NCBI RefSeq assembly: GCF_004027225.2
Contig: NC_044278.2
Location: forward strand, 93,922,743 to 93,986,742
Length of the DNA: 64,000 nt
Source: Strigops habroptila
Lineage: Eukaryota > Chordata > Aves > Psittaciformes > Psittacidae
Direction of reading: 5' to 3'
Part shown: in pieces, positions 12,153 through 25,170 of the stretch
Layout: each line of letters opens with the position of its first letter
Position numbering within the stretch: the stretch's first letter is position 1
The notes under the pieces: model-generated
What the model was told of the DNA's origin: nothing
The model's database searches: none
What the model saw: only the letters and a program-made list of their open reading frames with translations
Translations under genes and position numbers: made by a program

Positions 12153-15100
12153 GATCTATGTGTTTGGGCTTAATTGATGCGCTTACCTCCATAAATCTTA
12201 AATGGCTCTCAAAGGTGTATGGGTGGCAAATTTAGGGCATTTTTATACTGAAGTAAATTTAGATTAAGGTAGGACAGCTAGCTAAAAAGGCAGCAGCTCT
12301 TGCAGAAGGATTCCACATGAGAACTAGGAAGCAAACTGGTCTGCCTCTGTCAAGTGGATATTATTGAAGAGAAATGAGTAAGACTTACTCCACCAAAAGT
12401 GTATCCACATGTAATGCTATTCAGGAAGAGTAATGGCTTTCCACAATAACTTTGTGCATAGACAAACCCTAAGACACAGGCATGCCAGTCATGATTCATT
12501 GTACCCAATTTTAAGCATTTACTTCAGCCACGGAAGACAAAAACCTGGTTAGCTTGGACTGCCTCCGCTGTCAATAGAGGGATGCAGACATTCCTAGTGG
12601 TGGATTCAGATCTCAGCTGGAGAAATCCACCCCCTAAAGGAAGCACCGGCTGCCACCAGCATGACCGAGATCCGATCTGTCCAGTTGTACTTAAATTTTA
12701 GATGATTAAACATAGAAGGACATTGTTTCTTCCTGAACTCCTTTGGAGAGGTTTATAAGGGGTATAAGCATTAAGAGTACATACATATATAGGTACATTT
12801 TGCTTTTGCATATGTTTTAGGAATATTAATGTAATTCCCCGAATGCTGCCTCACATTTGCACATTTTAACATATATACTCAAAATTACAGGAACAATAGT
12901 GTGGTTCTAATATCTAACAGTTGTTCTCCTCCATGCCACATCCATGTCATAGCAGATTTGGACTTTTTTCTTCAGCTCTTTTTGAGAAGAGATTTATCTT
13001 AACCAGGAGCAAACATAATCCCATATAACAGGTGTCATATACATTGCAAATGGTGTGTTGTCTCATCTCTCTATGGATACTGTGATGCCCTTCATTAAGC
13101 CTTGACATGAGAGTAAACACTTTTACTGTATGCAGTTCTTCCCACCAGAATTTGCACTCTCACCTTCCAGGATGCTTTGGAAGGCAATCTCTTGGGTCAA
13201 CTGTCCTAATTCTCAAATGACTAGGGCTTCCTTGCCTACCAGGATGACAAAGTCCTGGATCTTCATTTTCATTTTGTCATTAGCTGCCAAGGGATGTGAT
13301 GGGCAGAGCAGGGTTGTGATTGCTGCTGCTGTGAAATTCATGGTTCTTCCCAAGGCACTGAGTGTCCAAGGGAGTTGTTTCTTCTTCCTCTGACATTTGA
13401 TATAAAGAATAATTGCCTATTTAAGATCTGTTCTTGAACCTTGCAGCTTTTTCTTTAGAGAATTATTACTTCGATAGTACTGTTCTACTTTTCCCTTCCT
13501 CATATTTTATTTGTTTTGTTGTATAAAATTCAGAAATATAAACTTTCCAAGAAGATAATGAATTGAGGACAGATAAATTAGTATCATTGTCTGTGAAATA
13601 AAACAGGTCATTATAAACTAATCGAGGTTTGTGGCTTTAGCTGCCCGCTTATCACGGTGGGATTGCTGGTTCACACTTAATTCTACATTAATTTTTGCAT
13701 CTCATTAGGATGAAAGTTACGGCTAATTTAAACTCTTTTTGGTGAAGGAGGTGACTGCAATAGCTGATCGTAAAAGCATTTTAAAAAAATCCCTGAAATG
13801 CTAATTGCCTCATAAAATGAATACTTATCTCCCAATCTAATACAGTGGGTGTGAGCAATTACTTTCTCTCACCAAACTGTTAGTGCAACATTAGTGATTA
13901 TACTAATTAAAACTAATGAACTCATACTCACATGCTGATAAACCTCTCAACCACTCGACAAGTTCCAACCTTCTATCAGTTTTATTTAACTCCTCCTTAG
14001 GAAGATGAATCGTAAATTAACCTCCTGAATAACATTCAAAATTAGGTTTTTGAAATGTGAAGCTTTATAGACTGTGTATAATTCTTCTCCAAAGATTACC
14101 AGAGTCAGAGAAAATGTTTCCACTGAGGATATAATTGAATTTAAAAATGCATTCTCCTAATCTGATAAGCATGGAGAGCAATGGTAGCTCATCCATCCAT
14201 ATCCAAGGTAAGAAAATGCAAATATCTCCAAAAAACACTTTATGACAAGCACGTTTCTATGGCTTAGGAACTAGGAAAATAAATTACAATGAGCAATTTA
14301 TTCAATGTATCTTTCTTCTTTCCTTAATTTTTGATTATTTTTTGCATGTATGTGTGTGCAAATAATTGAGAATTCCCTTTCACATCTCACATTTTTGAAA
14401 AATTTCCATGAATCACTTCAGCAAAAGATTTTTGGTCTGACTTTGGTCAGTTCAGGTTTATTGAAAATTCAGGAAATCCAGCAGAAACCACATGATCCAT
14501 TTTTATTCTCTGACTTGGTAAGAATCATCTTCAAAATCTGTTTTCTGAATTATTCAACATTCCTATTTCTAAAATACAGATTTTGTAATACTCTAAAAAA
14601 AAAGTTTCCAAAATCCTGATCTCTGTGAAAAAAGTCTCACAAAAACCTATTATTTTACTTTCAAGGTATGAGTGTAACTATTGGGGTTCCTGTGCCCTTG
14701 TTGGTGTTTCATATGGCTGTGAATTGAGCCTCTAAAATTTAAACACAAAAAGGGCATAAAATGGTCACCTTGAGTGCATTTAAAAGCTTGAATAAATATT
14801 TATGAACATTTTTTCCCATGTTTAATTTGCTCCAGTATTTACTTTCCATCATTTATTACCCAAATACCTAATAAAATTAGGTTTATTACATTGTGCTAGT
14901 CCAGTATTATTCTCAATTATCTTTTAGCCAATTTCAGTCAATTTTAACTGTGTGATAGAAGTCTCAAAGGCTTTAATTGTAAACCGATTCTGTGAGAAGA
15001 GGCTGCAGGGTAGAGAAATATGACCCCTTTGTGTCTCCAGGAAGGAACAGCTTGCCACATGGGCAATATTGCATTTCCAGATAGGAGAGAACCTAAACAA

Positions 15101-16789
15101 CAGCAGTTTTATCCCAAAAGTATTATAGACACCTGAGAACCTATGTGAGACAGTGTCTTTACGAACAGGAGAAAAGGCTTCAGCCACAATGCTCCTCATT
15201 AGGCACGAGATAACCCCACCACGAGACTCCGAACCGCAGGAAACCAGGCTCTGCCACTCACAGAAAAATGTCTTTTTAATGATGCATCTTATTACAGTGT
15301 AATTCTTTTTAAGAACAAGTCATTTGGCAAAGAGCAATTTATAAACACAGGGTGCTTTTCTTATTAAAAAAATAAAGGTTATATTTGAACTGGGACACAG
15401 GGCTTCTGGGTCCTGCCCCAGCCTTTCTACAGGCTTTCTGCTAAAAATGCATCAAACTGCTCTAGGTGTGACTCCTCTGTTCAAACTTTGGTGCCTGAGG
15501 CTAACTCTGTAGCTAACTCTGAAGCACACCAGTTCATTTTACAGCCCATGCATGGCACCAGAGTGTAATTCATCCCAAGAGATGCCAAAGGAACATCCCC
15601 CTGGACACTGCTCTCTACATGCAGCCAGGACTAAACCCATCCTTTGGGCAGACCCACAGATGTTTTACTGGTTTCTAGACAAGGAGCGGAAAGGCACCCC
15701 TATTTTGGTCAGGAGACAGTTGTACGACTGTGGGCTTCTCCTGCTGCACTAGAGACAACACAGTCCATGGAGAAAGAAATGGATGCCTGTTCACATGGGG
15801 CTCCCCTTACACCTCCAGTCACAGTAAGTTGATAGACAACTCAGGGGAAGGTCAAAGTGTAGATCCAAGAGGTGGAGAGCTCAAAGATCACCAAGAGGTA
15901 GAGAAGATGTATCTGAATCAGCAGCTGCAAAGCCGAGACACCCACCCAGGAGAGAGGAATTTGGTATTGTTCCTCATGCTTAGAGAGACCTTTTGTATTC
16001 TAACTTGCAAACTTTAGGTCAGTTATGGTAAAAAAAGTGGAAACAGAGGCAGCAACCCACACTACAGCCCTGCTAGCTGAGCTCCCAGCCCCGTGGAGTG
16101 CAAGCACTGGCTACACTATGACCCCTTAAGCTCTGATTCTCTGTGCACCTTGGCACAGCTTCAAATGTGAGAGCAAAGGTGGCTGCTGCCCAAGCAGCCA
16201 AATGCCTCGCATTGGCTTACATTCCCCATTTGCAAGTCAGCAATTTGCTTGCTGCAAATGGGGTATTTTCTCACTGCAAACCCCTCAGGATGAGGGAGGG
16301 TTGAACCCAGTTCTCCCACCCCAAGGGAGAGGACCCAGGCCCCGATGACCTGGAGTATAAGGAGGGAGAGTAGCACTGCTGCATTGTGGAAGAATAAATG
16401 CTGTGCAGGTCTTCAGAGCGAAGGTTAAATGTCACTTTCTGTGCTTTCCAGTGTTTCCTAGTGTTATACTGGGAGTCTGGATACCTCATTCATACTTTTA
16501 CTTACAGTAACACACATAATGTGCAAAAAATCAGCCTTTTACATGCCTGTGAACAGTGCCAGTGCATGCCAAGAGCATCCCAAGGAGTGAGGACAAGGTC
16601 TGGTTCACTGCCCAGTAAATGAGGGTTTCTGACAGCAAAGCAGGAGCTGAGAATAGTCACCCTTTTCCAGACACTTCACACCTATGCAATTGCATTTTAT
16701 CCAGTGATTAAGCACAACTTTGCAAACACTCATTAATTCACCCATGGGCTAGGCTATTTGCTCGGGGAAGTCAATCGTGTAGTCTGAAG
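12153..16789. other. Intronic sequence, no gene or transposon seen
   Basis: AT-rich intron sequence. The stretch around 13620-13960 has clustered TAAT-type motifs and is listed as a candidate regulatory element. The rest shows only small chance reading frames. Confidence 0.5.
13620..13960. promoter_or_regulatory. Candidate conserved noncoding element
   Basis: A unique intronic stretch with dense homeodomain-type TAAT cores, including TAATTG at 13802-13807 and TAATTA at 13904-13909, and no repeat signature. Composition of this kind is common in vertebrate developmental enhancers. This is inference from motif density only; conservation was not tested. Confidence 0.2.
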
Positions 16790-16919
16790 GCCAAGGCCAG
16801 GCTGGATGGGGCTTTGAGCAACCAGGTCTAGCAGAAGGTGTCCTTGCCCATGGCAGTGGGGTTGGAACTAGATGATCTTAAGGTCCTATCTAATCCTAAC
16901 CATTTTATGATTCTATGAT
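16790..16919 (+). mobile_element. CR1 3' end fragment
   Basis: Plus-strand CR1 tail beginning CCAAGGCCAGGCTGGATGG, containing GCCCATGGCAGTGGGGTTGG and ending CATTTTATGATTCTATGAT. It lies in the SIAH3 intron, antisense to the gene. About 130 bases, 5'-truncated. Confidence 0.95.
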
Positions 16920-19884
16920 GGGGCTTCTGAACAGGGTCATGCAAAAAATAGGAGAGATGAAAATAAAGCCATTGGGCATGCCAGCCAACCCAAACCAGCA
17001 GACAGTGCTCCTCCTCCACCCAGGTCCAGCTTTAGCACACCATGAGACATTGCAACTTTATCCTTCTGTGGAGAGGGAACCCATATCTTCTCCCTCTGTG
17101 GATCCAAAGTCTTCTTATCCTCAGCCACAGCTTTTTTGGCTGGATTACAGGGGAGTTGGTGGGAGCCGTTTACATTCACAGCAGCTGTGATCTTTGGTGG
17201 GAGCCAGGGGTTGAAAAGGGCTGTGCTCATCCCCGCTGTTACCAACCCACCACCTGTGCTAACACTGCCCTGTGCTAACTACTGCTACTGCTGACCCCAC
17301 TCTGAGATCCAGTTTCCTATTGTGCACAACTTTGTAAAGCTTACACTGTTTGTGATAACACCTGACTTTAAAATACATATTAAACTATAGATACACTTGT
17401 GTAAACACACATACATGTGTTTATGTATAGACTCGTGACATTTACAGGTCTGCTTTAAATGTTTCTGGGAATAATGAAGATGAGAAACTCACTGTTTTTT
17501 CCAGATTAAATCATTCTGGCACCTTTTGTATTTAAAAAATAGTGGGACCTTGGGGGATGGAGGCCCATGCATTTTGATGATGAGCTTATTTTAGCTGTCC
17601 TTGGGAAAATAGTCCCAAATTTGAGACTGTGTATTTTTTCCCAAACTGCCTCTGAGTTCATTTAGATATTTTTTCTTTTATGAGTCTCATTGCTGTGGCT
17701 GTCTGTGCATCACAGGCATCTGTCAGCTAATACATATGATGTTGAGCTAAAGTACAATGGCAGTATTATTTCTCTATTTAGGGTCAAGGAATCTAGGCAC
17801 AAAGAGATTAAATATCTAAGCGTATTGGCCGTATTTTGTTGTCCAGCTTATATCACACAGTCCTGGGTTTTTCACGGTAGAATTGCCTCCTAGAGCACTT
17901 GATATTTTCAAAATACAACCTCTATTAACCTCAGTTGCAGCTACAAGTGATTAAACTATCCACAAATCAGGCCTAAGACTTCAGGTTGAACAACTCGGGA
18001 GCAGAGATCAGCTGACTGAAGCCATCCGTGAACAGCTTGCTGTAAGTGACTCTCCAGTGCCATACAGGGCTTTCCAGGCAGAGACATGAGTGGAATCCAG
18101 CACTGCAAGGCAGCATGGTCTTCCTCTCAGCTATAGGACCTTCTTGCTAACGTGCCATCACTCATCTCATCTCCACCACCCTATGTATGACAAGGGACAG
18201 AGAGGGATGCAGTTACCCTGCAGGTAGGTGAACAACCTGGAAATGTGCCCTGAGAACCTGATGGATTTTTGGCTTTGACAGAAAGATTTCTGCAGACAAG
18301 GAGGGACCAGGCCTGCAGCTGCGGGATGCTTAGAGTGAGAGCTCCATGGCAACTTTCATGGTTTCTGTTGAAACAAATTGGCATTTTCTTTGCTAGTGAA
18401 ATGTGCCATTTATTCAGTTTTCTTACTGTCTTCCTCTCTTCCTTGGCTTCTCAGGGTCTGATTACTTCTCATCTGTATGGAAACTACTTCCAATAATTTT
18501 CTAATTCTCAGCTTCTTTCTGCCTCATAAAAGCTTTGCCACCCACTAACATCCACCTCCATGTTACTTACACCCACCACAGGGACAGATGCTCAAAAGAA
18601 CTATAAAGGTGACATGAAGAAAGTAGTGAGTCTTTTAATCCTGGTCTTCATTTCATTTCTCTCCCGTTATTTTTTAGTATGCTAATGAGATTTCGTATAT
18701 CTCTCAGATGAAAGAAAAGAGAAGGAAAAAAACCCCAAACCCTCAATGTATTTTGTCAAAAGCTGTACTTCCACATCTGAAATTAAGAAGTCCAAGCCAG
18801 GGCTCATGTTGGGGATTTATTTAAAATTTTAATTATACAAAATCCTGTTCATTATGAATGCATCAGTTGAATTTCTTAAGCACTGAATATTAGTTGCAGC
18901 TTTGGCAGTGGAAAGATTTGTTTTCCCTACTATCAAATGGCAGAGAGGACAACTTCAAGCTCATTTTGCTAATCTCACTTTGCAACATAATCAGGCATGA
19001 CTTGGTTACACAGCGCATGGGATGTGTTAATGGCTGTCCTCATGCTAATTACACACCTCGGAGTATGTAGAGAAAATGCTGCTTTAATACATGTCCACAC
19101 TTCTCTCTATCAGAGGACCCTGAATTTTAGATGAGGCCATATATTTTTAGAAGTATTTTGGAAGAAAAATAAATTCTTTTCGTGGTAGATGTAGCAAAAA
19201 TGTTGCAGCATTTTAAATACATCCCAGGTGGAAAGACATTATTCTCAAATTAAAATCCCTTGCTTTTCAAAAATCAACACAAACTGTCATTCAGACTTGA
19301 AGTGCAAGCAAAAAAAAAAATCAAGAAACTTGACATTCTTCAATATATTGAAAACTATGTAATTATAATGAAATATAAACAGGATCTATACTAAAGTGTT
19401 TCAGGCTCATAGATACTTTCGGAGAGGGACCCAGGTGTAGACACTGGCAGGCCATGCTCTTCAGCTCTCCTGCTTTAAATACAACTTTGATGGACCATTC
19501 CCATTTCCCATTCAGGACACTGAAACTTCCAGTGTTTCAGTCTGAAGGGAGGTGCACCATCTTGCTGACCCTCAGCCATAGCTGCAGATGGGTCATGGAC
19601 ACCCTGACAAATCTTGGTTTAGCTGCTGTGTTTGCTGGATCACTTTCTTTTCTTTCTTTGAGAAATAAAATACTATGAGTAGATACAAACAAAACCATGC
19701 ACATGGGCAATTCCTGTGGAGCATCTGGCACAGTTATTTGCTAGCCAAAACAAATGAAAAGCATAGAGATGAAATGGATGAAATGGAAGCATCTGGACCT
19801 GTGGAGGTCTGGCAGGTTGACAAGTTGATATACATCGCGTGCTCTGCAGTAATTGCCTTGTGCCTGGTCCGAGGACTTAACCAA
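16920..19884. other. Intronic sequence, no supported feature
   Basis: Unique-looking intron. An A10 run lies near 19311-19320. Open frames are all short and unrecognised. Confidence 0.5.
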
Positions 19885-20622
19885 GTATGAATATCCAAGC
19901 AGCTATGGATCAGGTTAGGAAAGCTAAAGCCCTGGTAGAATTAAATCTGGCCAGGGACATCAAGGGCAACAAGAAAAGCTTCTATAGGTATGTCAGTGAT
20001 AAAAGGAAAACTAGAGAAAATGTTGGCCCTTTCCATAAGGAAATCGGTGATCTGGTTACCCAGGATATGGAGAAGGTTGAGGTAGTCAATTACGTTTTTG
20101 CTTCAGTGTTCACCGGAGAGTGCTCCCGCCCCGCCACCCAAGTTGCAGAAGGCAAAGGCAAGGACTGGAAGAATGAAGAAGCACCTGCTTTAGGAGAAGA
20201 TCAGGTTTGAGAGCATCTAAGTATCCTGAAGGTGCACAAGTCCATGGAACCTCATGAGGTGCGTTCATAGGTCCCAAGGTAACCGGCAGATAAAGTTGCT
20301 AAGCCACTGTCCATCATATTTGAGAAGTTGTGGCAGTCCAGTGAAGTTCCCACTGACTGAAAAAGGGGAAACACAACCCTTATTTTTAGAAAGGAGAAAA
20401 AGGAAGACCTGGGGAATTAGAGACCAGTCAGTTTCACCTTGGTGCCCTGCAAGATTATGGAGCAGATCCTCCTGGAAACCATACTCAGGCACATGGAAAA
20501 TAAGGTCATTGGTGAGAGCCAACATGGTTTCACTAAGGGCAAATTGTGCCTCACAAATTCGGTGGCCTTTTATGAAAATACAGGGTACAGTGTTGGTGGA
20601 CAAGGGAAGAGAGTCTGACATC
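19885..20622 (+). mobile_element. CR1 LINE fragment, ORF2 linker and RT start
   Basis: A plus-strand CR1 ORF2 piece with a readable start: [20 protein letters not shown] then [17 protein letters not shown] (19887-20210), followed by RT-start sequence in shifting frames around 20310-20560 (the region of RPVS..LG..MEQILLE and SQHGFTKG). It ends near VDKGRESDI at about 20618, just short of the YLDFSKAFDT box. Multiple frameshifts. The place where it stops is nearly where the next plus-strand CR1 at 23690 begins, so the two could be halves of one element. Confidence 0.9.
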
Positions 20623-22008
20623 TCTGGTTCAGTTCTGGGAGAGCCTGAGCCTCCTCCTGACAGACTGCCCAGCCTCACAGAAGGGCTAGAGCTGTTACAG
20701 ATGTGGAATAAGCTGGGATGAAGGGTGGGACATGCTCCTGGGGCCTAATTTGCAACTTGAATTCTCTTTGCTGCATTTTGGGACTGGGCACAATACAGTG
20801 ACAACAAACCATAGTGCAAAATACCTGATGTTGCATTGCAGTTGCTGACGCAGTGGGGCATGGAGTCATTTACCCTCTTCTCTTTGGCCTAGAAGAAGAT
20901 TTTATACCTTGTTCTAAGCAAGGGTAATGCCTCTAAGTGCCATCCTCTTTGGCCACACAAGGCAAGTATCAGAAGCTAAGGCACATGCTTATCGGATTTT
21001 GCTCCAGAAGGGCAGGGTGTAACCACTGTTTATTACCAGGTCACTCATGAGGCAATGCTGGTTGTGGAGCTGGGTGATGTAGTGAATGGTCTGCACATGT
21101 AAAAAGAGAGAATCCAAAATGTAGTGTTATCTGAAGATTCACTGCATCTTTTATCCACTTTGTATTTTGTATAACGCCTGTTAACAAAGTGCAAAACCAT
21201 TATGGGCTTTAATTAAAAACAAAGTGATAAAGTAGTTTCAAGCTGCATCTGCTCTGTCTGATAGGGAAGGCAGAGTTCACTAGAGCCCTATATCTGCCCC
21301 GTTGATTTTGTGTTTCACATTCATGTTGAAAAGGAAATTAATATGGAAAAGCATTTAAAAAAGAAAGAAGAAATGATTGCCCACTGTGCTCATAAACTTA
21401 CCAGTTCAGGCTGCCTCTAATAACTCATCATCCAATATTCATTTACAAGTTACTACAGTAACAGCATGTCTCCAAGAGGAACTGATTTGCTGGTGTCATC
21501 TGAGATAATTAGACCAAATCCACCCTGAGACAATCAAAATGCTTCCTTTCCATCAGGCAACCTCCAGCTATCACAATTGTATGACATTTAAATCCACTAA
21601 CTGCTCTTTCAGAAATCCACCCTGGGAGTGCCAAAGGACAGCACAAACATTACTGGTCCATTGGAAGGAGAGAAGGGATGAGATGGTGGTTGTTGAGCAA
21701 GCCTGTGACTTCTCTTGGTGTGACCAGTGTCTCCAATCCCATCCACACACACTTCCTGGCCAAGGATTTGCTCTGTGTCACATTGCTCTTGCAACTGTCA
21801 CAGGGTAATGTGCAATGAAGCCTATGTCAGCTTAGTTCAGACCTGGGGCTGGGGCCAGATAGGTGGAACAGGGAGAGAGCACAGGGCATGCAATGTTCTG
21901 TGTCTTATAGGCTGTGCCTGTGCCTATATCTTAGTAGCAGTCACTGAGTAATGTATGAGCAGTAAGACACTCCTCATTTTTGGTTAAGACCTTCTCCTGA
22001 GAGCTGTG
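20623..22008. other. Intronic sequence, no supported feature
   Basis: Non-CR1 sequence between two CR1 pieces. No gene, RNA or transposon recognised. Confidence 0.5.
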
Positions 22009-22172
22009 TCCATGGCAGTGTTCAAGGCCAGCCTGGACGGGGCTTTGAGAAACCTGGTCTAATAGAAGGTGTCCCTGCCCATGGCAGGGGGTTGGAATTA
22101 GATGATCCTTGAGGTCCCTTCCAACCCTTTGGGTTGGAACTTCTGTGATTCTATAATTATGATGATTCTATG
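22009..22172 (+). mobile_element. CR1 3' end fragment
   Basis: Plus-strand CR1 tail: CCATGGCAGTGTTCAAGGCC, GGGCTTTGAGAAACCTGG, GTCCCTGCCCATGGCAGG, then TTCTGTGATTCTATAATTAT and a final GATTCTATGA. The terminal octamer array is slightly expanded and mutated. A small local duplication of GGGTTGGAA near 22131-22139 interrupts the usual TTCCAACCC segment. Confidence 0.95.
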
Positions 22173-23689
22173 AAATGCAAGACTGGCTTAAAATCACGCC
22201 TGTCTCCCTCCTGCTGAGGCATCAGTGGTACCAGCAAGCAACGGGCATCTCAAACACATCCACAATGGCCTGGTGTGGTGGAGGTCATGCTCAGGTTTCA
22301 GGAGCATTAGAAAGAGAAGAAGGGAAAATAAATTGTGCTAGGCTCAGAGTAACTCTCCTTTCCCCAACATGTCCCTGCCCCTTCTCCACTCATGACCTAG
22401 CCCTGAGCTTTCAGCTTGCCCTTGCTCTGGGTACCTGCAACGTGAGCGAGGCACTGGATGAAAACAGTCTCCCTGTTACAAGACAACCCAAAATTCATCC
22501 TTATTCCACTGCCACCTGAAAGTGTGTGCCAGTTTGTGCAGTCAGTCTTGAGAAACAGGAAAAAGTGCAAAACAATCCAGAAAACCTATGCAAACCATTA
22601 GCTTTGGGCAGGAAAAACAAACTGCAAGTCTGGGGAAATGTTCTTAGTTTGTATAATGTATGCTGATGCTTCATTGATATATTCTTTGCACTATGGAAAA
22701 GGACATTTTAGTGGGAACATTTGGCTTGTGTCACAAATACTTCTTCTAATTTTGTGCAAATCATAGCCTGTTCCTTCTTCCTCCCCCTCAAATTCTCAAA
22801 GAATAGTTCTTCTCGAAATTTTCTTCACATGGAGAGGATGCAGGTAGAAAGAAAGAACAGAAAGGGAGGCTCTGCTTGGCCAGAGAAGACAATGTTCCAT
22901 ATCTATTAATAGAGTGAAACTTCAAAGGGTTTTGTTGAAGAAAAAAACCCAACAACTCTCTAAGTTAACATTCATGCTTATGGAAAGTTATTGTATTGAC
23001 AACCTCTGAGTTTGCAGTGCTCTGCCTGCTGTACAATACTCCATACTCTGCACATCATAAAAGTGAATAATTGTACAATTCTGATACACTTATGGGTTTT
23101 GAGGATTTGAAAGTGGGGTGGATTGTGGTTTTTTGTATTTTCAGCTTTCTATAGAATTTCTGTGTGACGTGTTATTGAACAAGATGACAGACCCTTCATT
23201 TCATCACATCAAAGGCATTTCACCTTTCTTTCCCAGGACAAACCTCTCTCCTGCTTCCCAAAGGGCTGCCAGGGCTGCAGGGAGGAAGAGTAGCAGCTCA
23301 GGGATAGGGTACTAAGGGAAGATCTGCACTCTCTATCTCACACTGCAGTGCTGCCTATGTGTTCCCAGCTGCAGGCCCTGCTCCCTGTGGGGATGTGACC
23401 CTGGGGTGAAGAGTCACGTGTGTAGTTACTGCAAGAGAGACACCACACTCCCAGGAGGAGCCACTCAAGTGTTTCTGTGACTTCACCAGCAGCTACTTGC
23501 TCAGTGAAGGCTGTTAGGCACCTTCATGCCCCTGCCAACATAGCTTCCACCTGTCTTTAAAATCCTTCATTTCCTTTCTTTCCACACCATGAACATGCAG
23601 TGATGGCTTACCCTCAATTTCCAAAGTGTCAGCAAGTCCATGCTAACCCTGAATAGCACCTTTTAGACCCACAGGGCTTGCAAAGACTT
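22173..23689. other. Intronic sequence, no supported feature
   Basis: Unique-looking sequence. The longest frame (22175-22519, 114 codons) has no recognised domain. Confidence 0.5.
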
Positions 23690-24858
23690 CAAGGATAAGG
23701 ATAGATGAGGGTAAAGCAGTGGATGATGTCTACCTTGACTTCAGCAAAGCTTTTGACACTGTCTCCTGTAATACCCTCATAAGTAAGCTCAGGAATTGCA
23801 GGTTAGGTAAGTGGACAGTGAGGTGGATTAAGAACTGGTTGAATGGCAGATCTCAGAGGGTTGTAATCAGTGGTGCAGAGTCTAGTTGAAGGCAGGTAGC
23901 TAGTGCTGTTCCCCAGGGGTCAGTACTGTGTCTACTCTTTGTTCAAATTTTTCAACAATGACCTGGATGAAGGGACAGAGTGCACCTTCAGCAAGTTCAT
24001 TGATGATACAATATTGGGGGGAGTGGATGATACACCTGAAGGTTGTGCTGCCATTCAAGAGGGACCTTGATAGGCTGGAGAATTGGGTGGAGAGGAACCT
24101 AAAAGTTCAACAAAGACAGACAAGTGTAGGGTCCTACACCTGGGGAAGAATAACCCCATGTACCAGTACAGGTCGGTGGCTGACCTGCTGGAAAGCAGCT
24201 CTGCAGAGAAGGGCCTGGGAGTCCTGGTGGACAGCAAGCTAACCATGAGCCAGCAATGTGCCCTTGTGGCCAAGAAGGCCAATGGTATCCTGGGCTGCAT
24301 TAGGATGAGTGTGGCCACCAGGTCGAGTGAGATGATCCTCCCCCTCTGCACAGCCCTGGTGAGGCCACACTGGGAATACTGTGCCCAGTTCTCGGCTCCT
24401 CAGTTCAAGAAAGACAAGGAATTACTGGGCAGGGTCCAGTGGAAGGCTACAAAGCTGATTAGGGGACTGAAGTATCTCTCATGAGTAAAGACTGAGAAAG
24501 CTGGGACTGTTTAGCCAAGAGAAGACTGAGAGGGGATCTTATCAGTGCATACAAGTATCTTAAGGGTTGGGTGTCAAGAGGATGGGGCCAGACTCTTTTC
24601 ATTGGTGCCCAGCAACAGGATAAGGGACAATGGGCACAAACTGAAACAGGAATTTCCATCTCATATATAAGGAAGAACTTCTTTCCTTTGAGGGTGAGAG
24701 AGCACTGGAACAGGGTGTCCAGAGAGGTTGTAGAGTCTCCTCTGGAGATACTCAAAACCTGCCTGGACACTATCCTTGCAGCCTGCTCTGGGTGAACCTG
24801 CTTTAGCAAGGAAAGAACGTCTCCACAGGTTCTTTCCGACCTCAACCATTCTGTGATA
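23690..24858 (+). mobile_element. CR1 LINE, ORF2 3' half plus 3' UTR
   Basis: A 5'-truncated plus-strand CR1 of about 1.17 kb that keeps its 3' end. The RT domain reads VYLDFSKAFDTVS (about 23731-23770), then the GSVLCLLF region, then FIDDT at 23996-24010 where CR1 usually has FADDT, so the catalytic box itself is kept but one residue is changed. The thumb and C-terminal part follow in another frame ([32 protein letters not shown], 24083-24484). The 3' UTR carries the NFFPLRVREHWNRV-like segment and ends with CCATTCTGTGATAG at about 24858. Frameshifts make it inactive. It lies antisense in the SIAH3 intron. Confidence 0.93.
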
Positions 24859-24984
24859 GCATTACTTAGCAGAAGAAACAACTGTGACGAACAACTGGAT
24901 AAATTTTGGGTGTGATTTGTCTCACCTAAATGTATATGTCTAAAAGATAGACATGTTCAAATCTGAGCTACACACACGAAGCTC

Positions 24985-25100
24985 TGCTATGTGGAGCTAC
25001 ATCTTATCTCCGTTATTTTAATATAGTTAAAATAACTTAAGTTAAAATAACTTCGGATAGTTATTTTAATAATGGAGATAAGATGTAGCTCCACATAGCA
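24985..25100. repeat. Near-perfect 116-bp palindrome (inverted repeat)
   Basis: Two identical 27-base arms, 24985-25011 and 25074-25100, in inverted orientation (TGCTATGTGGAGCTACATC outward), extending inward a further ten bases with three mismatches. The centre is AT-rich and holds a tandem AGTTAAAATAACT (25025-25037 and 25040-25052) that can also pair with TTATTTTAA at 25061-25069. No obvious target-site duplication flanks it. A CR1 tail starts about ten bases later. It could be a small foldback transposon or an inverted duplication made by template switching. I do not recognise a named family. Confidence 0.9.
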
Positions 25101-25110
25101 ATTCATTATC

Positions 25111-25170
25111 GGAGGTGGAACTAGATGATCTTAAGGTCCTTTCCAACCCTAACCATTCTATGATTCTATT
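25111..25170 (+). mobile_element. CR1 3' terminal fragment (60 bases)
   Basis: Only the last part of a CR1 is left: GGTGGAACTAGATGATCTTA, TTCCAACCCTAACC and ATTCTATGATTCTATT. It lies directly beside the palindrome at 24985-25100. Confidence 0.92.

Noticed and set aside
24055..24881. Minus-strand ORFs over the CR1 at 23690-24858
   Set aside because: They are shadows of CR1 ORF2 and its 3' UTR on the opposite strand.
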